NCBI GenBank assembly: GCA_017457085.1
Contig: JAFTID010000082.1
Location: forward strand, 1-35,356
From: Phascolarctobacterium sp.
GTDB lineage: Bacteria > Bacillota > Negativicutes > Acidaminococcales > Acidaminococcaceae
Direction: 5' to 3'
DNA: 35,356 nucleotides
Positions 24,870 to 31,396 of the stretch are shown in pieces (within the stretch, counting starts at the first letter, position 1; every line of letters begins with the position of its first letter). Below the pieces are notes generated by a model. That model made no database searches and was not told where the DNA came from. It was given only the letters and a program-made list of their open reading frames with translations. Both the position numbers and the translations under genes were made by a program.

Positions 24870-27173
24870 TTAGAGGATTTCTTCTCTGATTAAGCTGTTG
24901 ACCATTTTTTGCTTACCTAAAATCCAGAGCAGGTCTCCCTTTTCAAAAACCAAGGAAACGTTGGGATTAGTAATGGTGTAAGCGCCACGTTCCAAGCCGA
25001 TAACTAAGGCGTTCCAGTTATCACGGATGTTGGCATCTTTAAGGGATTTGTTAATCAAACCGGAATGTTCGTCAACGGTCAGAGCCAAGGAAACAAATTG
25101 CAGTTCAGGTTCTTGCTCGTGGTTATGCAGCATAAATTCTTTCAGACTAATGGGAGCAGTGATAGGTTCCAAATCAATTTGCTTGCCAGCCACAGCGGCG
25201 TTGAACATTTTGAACTGGTTGATGGTGCCTATAATCAAGAACTTGGAATTTGCTTCCAGTACCAGTTCCGCACCGGGCATGTCAATCACTTTGTTAGGAG
25301 TAGTAATTTGCAGAACGTTACAGCCGTAATTGGAACGGAAGTTAGTTTCCAACAAGGTCTTACCAATTAATTTGCAATCCTTAGGCATTTGGTACTGTGC
25401 CAGCTGAATATCTTCGTCGAACCAAGTATCAGGACAACCTTGTTCGGAACAAAGCTTTTCGCGATGCTTCTGCATGTGTTTTTCGTTAAGGTTTACTAAG
25501 AAGCGAGATTCAATGCGCAAATATTCGCTGAGCAGCCAATCGGAGGAGTAGATGAAGTAGCCTACGCCTGCAACTGCCACGAAGGAAATTATGTAGGGCA
25601 GTTCCATTAAACTGTGGAATACGTACATCAAGAAACAGATTGCCACAGCAATTTTAATGAAGATTAAAATTAAGAGGGGCAAGTGATTGGAACGTTTCTT
25701 GAACCACAGGATGGAGAACAGCTCCTCATTATGGGTACGGCTGGTCAGAATAATTCTCAAAATGGGGGACATTACCAAAAGGGTAAGGGCACCGCCAATT
25801 AAATTGCTATAGGGCATTGCCAAGGTGTTTTCCAAATAGGGAAGCAGGTAATATTTTCCGCCCATGGCAATTGCAAAAAGCAAGGTCAGGTAAATGAACA
25901 TGCGGGTAAAGTAAGCTTGCAGAAGTGCGCTCCAATCGCTGTCGTTAGCTTCGTCGTCTTCGTCAGTGTAGCGGTCAAGCCATTGCAGAACCTTAATCGG
26001 AAGAATTTTGGTGATAGCCTTGTAGGCAGGATCAGCTGCCATAATGAAGAAGGGGGTAGTAAAGGTAGTTACTACGGAAACTGCAACGATGATGGGGTAG
26101 AGGAAGTCGCTGATTACGCCAAGGCTCATACCCAAGGAAGCGATAATGAAAGAGAATTCGCCGATTTGCGCCAAGCTGAAACCACAGTGCATGGAAATAT
26201 TCAAGTTCTGTCCCGCCGCCAACACGCCACCGGTGGAGAAGATAAGCTTACCGATGATGGTTACAAGTACGAGAACGAGAATGGGGAACCAGTATTGCAA
26301 AAGTAGGGACGGGTCAACTAGCATACCAACGGATACGAAGAAGACAGCACCAAATAAATCCTTAACAGGCTTTACAAGATGTTCAATATGTTCTGCGTTG
26401 GGAGCTTCCGCAATGAGGGAACCCATGATGAAGGCGCCAAGTGCAGCAGAGAAACCCATGTGAGTTGCCAGTACTACCATTCCTAAGCACAAACCGATGG
26501 AAGCGACGATTAGAGTCTCGTCGTTCATTAAGTTCTTTGCTTTTTTAAAGAAGGTGGGGATGAGGTACATACCCATTACGAACCACAGGGTTAAGAAAAA
26601 TGCCAAGCGAACTACGCCCATGGCAAGCTCCAAAGTAGAAATGCCTGCTGCCGCCAAGGTGGAAAGCATTACCATCATAATGATGCCTGCAATATCTTCA
26701 ACAATAAGAACGCCGAAGACCATTTCCGTGAAGCGTTTGCCTTTCAGCTTTAAATCTTCAAAGGCTTTGATAATAATGGTAGTGGAGCTCATTGCCAGCA
26801 TACCGCCTAAGAAAATGCTATCCATGTGGCTCCAACCTAAAAGTGTACCGCTCAGGTAACCCATGCCTAGCATACCGCCTATTTCTACGGCAGTAGCGAT
26901 GAAGGCTGTGTTGCCTACGCTTTTCAGTTTATAAAAGCTAAATTCCAAACCCAAGGCGAATAATAAAAAGATAACGCCGATTTCAGACCAAACTTGGATA
27001 TTGGTAGCATCAGTTACTGTGGGGAAGAAAGAAAAATGAGGACCGGTGATGAAGCCGGCAATGATGTAGCCCAAAACGAGAGGCTGATTCAATTTTTTAA
27101 AGAGGATGGTCGTAACGCCAGCAACTAATAGAATCATAGCCAAATCCGTTACGATGTTAGGTAAATGTGCCAT
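24870..27173 (-). CDS. CPA2-family cation:proton antiporter with two C-terminal TrkA_C domains
   Basis: 767 residues. The N-terminal ~390 residues form the Na+/H+ exchanger core: QPLVLGYIIAGFITGP, FALGLEFSF, AMSSTTIIIKAFEDL, VLIVEDIAGIIMMV with the E-D pair, and FSAALGAFIMGSLIAE. A second membrane block of about four helices follows (about residues 420-545). The cytosolic tail has two TrkA_C/RCK_C modules (about 600-670 and 690-765; KLIGKTLLETNFRSNYG and GLINKSLKDANIRDNW) but no nucleotide-binding RCK_N domain between them and the membrane. It should exchange K+ or Na+ for H+ at the cytoplasmic membrane, gated by a ligand bound to the TrkA_C domains. AAGGAG is 7 bases before the ATG. KefB-like in fold, but not glutathione-gated as far as I can see. 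Confidence 0.9.
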   Translation of the reverse strand: MAHLPNIVTDLAMILLVAGVTTILFKKLNQPLVLGYIIAGFITGPHFSFFPTVTDATNIQVWSEIGVIFLLFALGLEFSFYKLKSVGNTAFIATAVEIGGMLGMGYLSGTLLGWSHMDSIFLGGMLAMSSTTIIIKAFEDLKLKGKRFTEMVFGVLIVEDIAGIIMMVMLSTLAAAGISTLELAMGVVRLAFFLTLWFVMGMYLIPTFFKKAKNLMNDETLIVASIGLCLGMVVLATHMGFSAALGAFIMGSLIAEAPNAEHIEHLVKPVKDLFGAVFFVSVGMLVDPSLLLQYWFPILVLVLVTIIGKLIFSTGGVLAAGQNLNISMHCGFSLAQIGEFSFIIASLGMSLGVISDFLYPIIVAVSVVTTFTTPFFIMAADPAYKAITKILPIKVLQWLDRYTDEDDEANDSDWSALLQAYFTRMFIYLTLLFAIAMGGKYYLLPYLENTLAMPYSNLIGGALTLLVMSPILRIILTSRTHNEELFSILWFKKRSNHLPLLILIFIKIAVAICFLMYVFHSLMELPYIISFVAVAGVGYFIYSSDWLLSEYLRIESRFLVNLNEKHMQKHREKLCSEQGCPDTWFDEDIQLAQYQMPKDCKLIGKTLLETNFRSNYGCNVLQITTPNKVIDMPGAELVLEANSKFLIIGTINQFKMFNAAVAGKQIDLEPITAPISLKEFMLHNHEQEPELQFVSLALTVDEHSGLINKSLKDANIRDNWNALVIGLERGAYTITNPNVSLVFEKGDLLWILGKQKMVNSLIREEIL

Positions 27174-27213
27174 TTAGTGTTCTCCTTATCTAAGAATAGT
27201 TATATAAATAATA

Positions 27214-27242
27214 AAGACAAAACTTGAAAAATATTATATAAT
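27214..27242 (+). promoter_or_regulatory. Promoter of the class IV aminotransferase-like gene
   Basis: AAGACA (27214-27219) and TATAAT (27237-27242) are 17 bases apart. The leader to the ATG at 27333 is about 85 bases; it contains a small AGGCA-ATC-TGCCT hairpin but nothing I recognise as a riboswitch. The divergent antiporter promoter must overlap this AT-rich stretch, but I could not place it. Confidence 0.55.
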
Positions 27243-27332
27243 AATATGGTCTATTATTATTATACAGGCAATCTGCCTTGCGACAAATATGTTAAATGTA
27301 AAATCTATTTAAAATATAACGGAGGGTATCCC

Positions 27333-28199
27333 ATGAACGAAAACTTGGTTTTAATTAACGGCGAAATCATGCCGGAACACGAAGCATTTATTGAAGTAAA
27401 CGACCGTGGTCATAATTTTGGTGACGGCGTATTTGAAATCGTACCTGTTTATAATGGTCGTGCTTTCGCACTCCTGCCCCACATGAACAACCTTTTTGAA
27501 TCTGTTATCCAAGCAAAAATTCCTGCTGTATATATGATTGAAGAATTTGTTGAATTCCACGAAGCTTTGATTCAAGCAACTGGCTTGAGCGAATGCAACA
27601 TCTACACCCAAATTACCCGTGGCGCTGGCATGTACAACCTTGCTTTCCCAGAACAATGCGTTCCTACCTTGAGCATGTTCGCTGTGCCTGTTGACCGTGA
27701 TGCTTTGGAAGCAAAACGTGCTAAAGGCGTTAACGTAATCACTGAAGAAGACGTGCGTTGGGAACGTTGCGATATCAACACCTTGAACAGAATGCCGGAA
27801 GCAATGGCTCGCCAAAAAGCCTTCGTTGGTAACGCTTTTGATGCGCTCTTTGTACGTGACGGCAAAATTACCGAAAGCACCGAATCCAGCTTCGTAATCT
27901 ATAAAGACGGCATCCTCTGGACTCATCCGGAAGATAAACACATCCACAAAAACATTACCCGCCGCCTTTTGAAAGAACGTCTGGCTGTTGACCTTGGTCT
28001 CCAAGTTGTTGAACGTGCTTTTGATAAAGAATTTGCTCTGAAAGCAGACGAAGCTTTCCTCTGTGGTCCTCGCTGTGAATTTATGCCTGTTACCAAAATT
28101 GACCGTAGCTTTATCGGCGACAAACAACCGGGCGAAATCACTAAGAAGCTGCAAGAAGCATACAAAGCTTTCGTAGCTAAGGAATGCCCTGTAAGATAA
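27333..28199 (+). CDS. Class IV aminotransferase homologue lacking catalytic lysine (predicted pseudoenzyme)
   Basis: 288 residues that align end to end with D-amino-acid transaminase: NDRGHNFGDGVFEIVPVYNG, YTQITRGAG, EDVRWERCDINTLNRM, ALFVRDGKITES, GILWTHPED, NITRRLL and CEFMPVTKID. In Bacillus D-amino-acid transaminase the aligned block reads DIKSLN with the PLP lysine K145; here it is DINTLN, with asparagine N149 (codon AAC 27777-27779). The arginine that holds the PLP phosphate (HIDRL) is also asparagine (HMNNL, N53), and the threonine in the TSTTSE block is replaced (GPRCE). The acidic residue facing the PLP ring nitrogen (E181) is kept. Ordinary transamination is therefore unlikely. Strongly biased codons suggest high expression, against simple decay. 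GGAGG precedes ATG 27333; longer upstream starts lack it. The next gene begins one base after the stop. Confidence 0.9.
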   Translation: MNENLVLINGEIMPEHEAFIEVNDRGHNFGDGVFEIVPVYNGRAFALLPHMNNLFESVIQAKIPAVYMIEEFVEFHEALIQATGLSECNIYTQITRGAGMYNLAFPEQCVPTLSMFAVPVDRDALEAKRAKGVNVITEEDVRWERCDINTLNRMPEAMARQKAFVGNAFDALFVRDGKITESTESSFVIYKDGILWTHPEDKHIHKNITRRLLKERLAVDLGLQVVERAFDKEFALKADEAFLCGPRCEFMPVTKIDRSFIGDKQPGEITKKLQEAYKAFVAKECPVR

Positions 28200-28200
28200 A

Positions 28201-28704
28201 ATGACTACGAAAAAATTGGTATTGGGTGCGCTGCTAGTTGCTATCGCAGTTATACTGCAGGCAAGCCGATTGGTGTTACCCTTACCGCCACTTGTAACTA
28301 CCTTTATAATTGGCACGCTTGTAAATATGATGCTAGTGCTGTGCGTAAGGCTTAATGGTTTTACTTCAGCAGCAATTTTATCCGTGCTGTTACCAGTTTT
28401 TGCCTACGTGCAAGGGCAATTGCTCTTACCACTTTTGATTCCAGTAGTTGGGTTGGGGAACATTCTTTTCGCCTATGCTGTGATGAAGCTTGGCAAGGGG
28501 GTACTTGCGTATGTTGTACCACCTGTCATTAAGGCAGTGAGTATGTGCGCCAGTGCTTACGTTGTCATTGCGTTTTTAGGAATTGAGAGCGTTGCCATGC
28601 AGAAGGGGATACTTTTTGCCATGAGCGTACCGCAGCTGGTGACTGGGGTTACTGGAATTGTATGTGCAGAAAAGGTAATAAAGGTTTTGCAAAAGAGATT
28701 GTAG
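28201..28704 (+). CDS. ECF transporter S-component-like membrane protein
   Basis: 167 residues, almost all hydrophobic, about six membrane helices. The N-terminus MTTKKLVLGALLVAIAVIL is typical of ECF-transporter substrate-binding (S) subunits, and LIPVVGLGNILFAYAV plus MSVPQLVTGVTGIVCA near the end match the general layout of one S-component family as I remember it. S components bind a vitamin, metal or precursor and pair with a shared EcfT-EcfA energising module, which is not in this window. The substrate cannot be read. TAA-A-ATG spacing of one base to the aminotransferase-like gene means coupled translation, so the two likely serve one process. A terminator follows. Confidence 0.7.
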   Translation: MTTKKLVLGALLVAIAVILQASRLVLPLPPLVTTFIIGTLVNMMLVLCVRLNGFTSAAILSVLLPVFAYVQGQLLLPLLIPVVGLGNILFAYAVMKLGKGVLAYVVPPVIKAVSMCASAYVVIAFLGIESVAMQKGILFAMSVPQLVTGVTGIVCAEKVIKVLQKRL

Positions 28705-28712
28705 ATTTTAAG

Positions 28713-28743
28713 AGGAATGTTTCGAAAGAGGCATTCCTTTTTG
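28713..28743 (+). terminator. Terminator after the aminotransferase-like/S-component pair
   Basis: AGGAATG and CATTCCT pair across a 12-base loop and are followed by TTTTTG, 9 bases past the stop. Confidence 0.7.
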
Positions 28744-28766
28744 AACTTACATAGGAGTTGAAGTAA

Positions 28767-29120
28767 ATGTACTGTAAACATTGTGGAGCACATTTTTCTG
28801 AAAAGGATAAGTTCTGTAGAAATTGTGGTGCTCCTGCCAGATTTGCGTTAGGTAAAGTTGAAAAAGAGAAAGTATTTTGGAGACATGCGTGGTTTACCAT
28901 TTTGATGTTGTTTTTATGTTTTCCCGTGGGTGTGATTCTAGTTTTTATAAATCATCCTAGTGTAGCAAAAACTTTCTTGATGTTTATTTTGGGATTAATT
29001 GTTCTGGGAATGATTGCTGTGAGCAGTTGTTCTTTAGATATTGAACAGCCAGCACCTAGAAATAAAATTGAGCAACGTAATGGAAATCAAATAGATGTTA
29101 ATGTTGGTAGTAAGGTTTAA
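28767..29120 (+). CDS. Zinc-ribbon membrane protein
   Basis: 117 residues. The N-terminus has two CxxC knuckles, CKHC and CRNC, separated by 13 residues (YCKHCGAHFSEKDKFCRNC), the common zinc-ribbon of small Firmicute membrane proteins. Two hydrophobic helices follow (WFTILMLFLCFPVGVILVF and TFLMFILGLIVLGMIAVSS), then a polar, Asn/Gln/Glu-rich tail. The ribbon is probably cytoplasmic. AGGAG lies about 9 bases before the ATG. It stands between two terminators as a single-gene unit. Function unknown beyond the fold. Confidence 0.8.
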   Translation: MYCKHCGAHFSEKDKFCRNCGAPARFALGKVEKEKVFWRHAWFTILMLFLCFPVGVILVFINHPSVAKTFLMFILGLIVLGMIAVSSCSLDIEQPAPRNKIEQRNGNQIDVNVGSKV

Positions 29121-29149
29121 TCTTTAAATTTGATAGCTGTTAGAAATAG

Positions 29150-29185
29150 AAGCAAGTACTCAGTTTGAGGCTTGCTTTTATTTTT
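29150..29185 (+). terminator. Terminator after the zinc-ribbon gene
   Basis: Two stacked stems, AAGCAAG / CTTGCTT and inner CTCA-GTT-TGAG, followed by TTATTTTT. Confidence 0.75.
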
Positions 29186-29217
29186 CACAAATGCCTTGAA
29201 ATTTCCTAACGAAAGCA

Positions 29218-29246
29218 GACAAAATTTCAATAATGTATGGTATAAT
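29218..29246 (+). promoter_or_regulatory. Promoter of the DUF2156-acetyltransferase unit
   Basis: TATAAT at 29241-29246 is a perfect -10. The -35 is weak (GACAAA at 29218-29223, spacing 17). Transcription should begin near 29252-29254, only 7-9 bases before the first ATG of the next gene, which matters for its start choice. Confidence 0.5.
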
Positions 29247-29260
29247 AATCTCGGTGTATT

Positions 29261-30175
29261 ATGTGTTTAGATGTATTAGGGGGTCTTTTTATTTTAGAAT
29301 TTAAACCTGTAACATTGGCGCAGAAGCCTTTGTTTGAAAGTTACTTATCTGCACCTGAACAACGCGGCAGCGAATGCGCCTTTTCTAATTTGTTCGTATG
29401 GCGCGATTGCTACAATATATTTTGGTGTGTTGCCCACGACTTTTTAATCATAAAGGTTAAACGTAACGAAGTGGATTTCTTTTTGCAACCCTTTGGCGGC
29501 AAGGACGAGGATTTACCCATCCTGATGGCAGAGCTGAAAGAATATCACGAGGGCAAACCTTTTAGACTGCACGGTGTTTACGAATGTACCAAAGAGCGTT
29601 TAAGCAGAGTGTTCCCGGATTTAGAATTTGAAGAAGATAGAGACAACTGGGATTACGTTTATCTGCGTGAAAAATTGGCGGCGCTTTCCGGTCGTAAGTA
29701 CCACGGTCAAAAAAATCACTACAATGCTTTTAAGAAGGCATATCCCGATTTTGTATACGAACCCATTACTGATGCCAACAAGGCAGAGTGCCTTGCCTTT
29801 GGTGAAAAATGGTGTGATGATAGAATTCACGAAGATCCTACCTTGATTTGCGAGAAGTATGCCATGCAACAAGCCTTCGGTAATTTTGAAGCCTTGGAGC
29901 TGCGTGGTGGTGCTATTCGTATTAACGGTAAGATTGAAGCCTTTAGCTTTGGCAAGAAGATTAACGACGATACTGCAGTGCTCCACGTTGAAAAGGCTAA
30001 CCACGAAATCCGAGGTTTGTATACTGCTATCAACAAGGAATTTGCTTCCCACGCCTGGGATGATGTTACTTATCTGAACAGGGAAGAGGATATGGGCGTT
30101 GAAGGCTTGCGTAGAGCGAAGGACTCTTATCATCCGGAATTTATGTTCAAAAAATATAGCGTAGTTATCAGCTGA
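29261..30175 (+). CDS. DUF2156 (MprF C-terminal / aminoacyl-lipid transferase-like) protein
   Basis: 304 residues from the first ATG. The sequence fits the DUF2156 family, a double GNAT-like fold related to the lysyltransferase domain of MprF: CAFSNLFVWRDCYNIFWC near the start, GRKYHGQKNHYNAFKKAYPDF in the middle, and LNREEDMGVEGLRRAKDSYHP near the end. Members with no membrane part are thought to transfer amino acids or acyl groups from activated donors; the real substrate is unknown. The ATG at 29261 has no good ribosome site and lies too close to the predicted transcription start. AGGGGGT at 29278-29284 is followed 7 bases later by ATT (29291), where family members usually begin (ILEFKPVTL against the typical MLEFK). 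An ATT start, giving 294 residues, is likely. The acetyltransferase gene follows after 8 bases. Confidence 0.85.
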   Translation: MCLDVLGGLFILEFKPVTLAQKPLFESYLSAPEQRGSECAFSNLFVWRDCYNIFWCVAHDFLIIKVKRNEVDFFLQPFGGKDEDLPILMAELKEYHEGKPFRLHGVYECTKERLSRVFPDLEFEEDRDNWDYVYLREKLAALSGRKYHGQKNHYNAFKKAYPDFVYEPITDANKAECLAFGEKWCDDRIHEDPTLICEKYAMQQAFGNFEALELRGGAIRINGKIEAFSFGKKINDDTAVLHVEKANHEIRGLYTAINKEFASHAWDDVTYLNREEDMGVEGLRRAKDSYHPEFMFKKYSVVIS

Positions 30176-30183
30176 GGTATGCT

Positions 30184-31359
30184 ATGACTTATAGAGTTGT
30201 TAATGAAGCGCGTATGAACCAAGTCATGGATTTGTGGGATTATTGCTTCGAGAAAAAGGATGATCCGTTTTACCAGTGGTATTTTAGGGAATACTGTGGT
30301 AAGGATAATATGGTTATTGGTGACTTTGACGAGCAGGACAAACTGCAGAATATGCTTCACCTTAATCCATATATGATAAATTTGCGTGGTACTAAGCAAT
30401 TGACACCTTACATCGTAGGCGTTGCTACTGCTCCCGAAGCAAGAGGTCAGCATTTGTTCCGTCCACTTTTGGAAACTACCTTTGAGGTGCTTCGCTCCCA
30501 AGGCTTTCCCTTCGCACTTTTGATGCCTATTTACGCAGGGATTTACTTGCCCTACGAATTTAGCTTTTGCTATTATCGTCATAAGTACGATATGGAGCTG
30601 GAAAAATTACAGCTTGGCAAAATTGGCGGTGACCTGCGGGTAGAAAGGGTAGCGCTGAACAAGGAAGTGCTTGCTCCGATTTACCAAGAGGTTACGAAAG
30701 CGTGGAATGGTACTCCCGTGCGTACTGATTTCCAGTGGAACAAGCTTTTAAAAGTGCACGCTTTGGAAAATGTGCAGTGTGCTGTGGTTTACGAAGCAGA
30801 TGTTCCAGTTGGTTATGTGCTTTACAAATTGGAAAACAAAAATTTCAATGTTCTTGAGCTATTGGCGCAGGACTTTGCGGCACGTAACCGCTTGCTCCAA
30901 TTTGCAGCAAGTCATCAGAGTGAGGTTAAGCACTTTACTTGGCTGGCGGAAGCTTGGGACAAAACCTATCTGAGTTTTACAGACCACAACGCTAGCGGAA
31001 GCCTGCAACCCTTTATGATGGCACGTTGCATTGATGCACGCTTGGCTTTGGCAAATTTAGAAGTGCCATATAATATGGAAGAAAACAGCGTGGTTCTGCT
31101 ATTGACTGATAGCGTTATCGACAGGAACAACCACTTGCTGAAAGTAAAGACTGCGCCCGGTAAGCTGGAAGCAGTAAGCACTTTGGATAACGAGGAAGTC
31201 GTTATGGATATGGCGGCGTTCACGCAAATGTACTTTGGTGCCTTTACTGCGACGGAGCTTGCGGAGGCAGGCAAGATTAAAGTTCATAATGCAGAAAAGC
31301 TTTCTGTATTAGATAGATTATTCCCCAAATGTCATAATTATATTAATGAATATTTTTAA
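30184..31359 (+). CDS. Eis-like GNAT family N-acetyltransferase
   Basis: 391 residues, the length of COG4552 Eis-type proteins (two GNAT folds plus a sterol-carrier-like C-terminal domain). The acetyl-CoA loop is visible as YIVGVATAPEARGQHLFRPLL, near residues 77-97, followed by LLMPIYAGIYLPYEFSFCYY. The C-terminal part (residues about 290-391) has the SCP2-like pattern. It would acetylate an amine substrate in the cytoplasm; Eis homologues act on aminoglycosides or protein lysines, but the substrate here is unknown. GAGGT lies 6 bases before the ATG and 8 bases separate it from the DUF2156 gene, so the two GNAT-fold proteins are one operon. purL starts 37 bases after its stop with no terminator between, so read-through is likely. 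Confidence 0.85.
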   Translation: MTYRVVNEARMNQVMDLWDYCFEKKDDPFYQWYFREYCGKDNMVIGDFDEQDKLQNMLHLNPYMINLRGTKQLTPYIVGVATAPEARGQHLFRPLLETTFEVLRSQGFPFALLMPIYAGIYLPYEFSFCYYRHKYDMELEKLQLGKIGGDLRVERVALNKEVLAPIYQEVTKAWNGTPVRTDFQWNKLLKVHALENVQCAVVYEADVPVGYVLYKLENKNFNVLELLAQDFAARNRLLQFAASHQSEVKHFTWLAEAWDKTYLSFTDHNASGSLQPFMMARCIDARLALANLEVPYNMEENSVVLLLTDSVIDRNNHLLKVKTAPGKLEAVSTLDNEEVVMDMAAFTQMYFGAFTATELAEAGKIKVHNAEKLSVLDRLFPKCHNYINEYF

Positions 31360-31396
31360 TGTTAATTATCCTCAAAATAACTTGGAGGCTGGTGTA

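Noticed and set aside
27246..27332. An N-terminal extension of the aminotransferase-like protein from an earlier ATG
   Set aside because: It would start right at the predicted -10 region, has no ribosome site, and adds residues absent from the family; the ATG at 27333 has GGAGG.
27243..27332. A riboswitch in the leader of the aminotransferase-like gene
   Set aside because: Only about 85 bases with one 5-bp hairpin; no conserved riboswitch core could be recognised.
27351..28316. A 321-codon minus-strand frame opposite the aminotransferase-like gene
   Set aside because: The plus-strand frame has a promoter, a ribosome site and end-to-end family similarity; the minus-strand frame has none of these.
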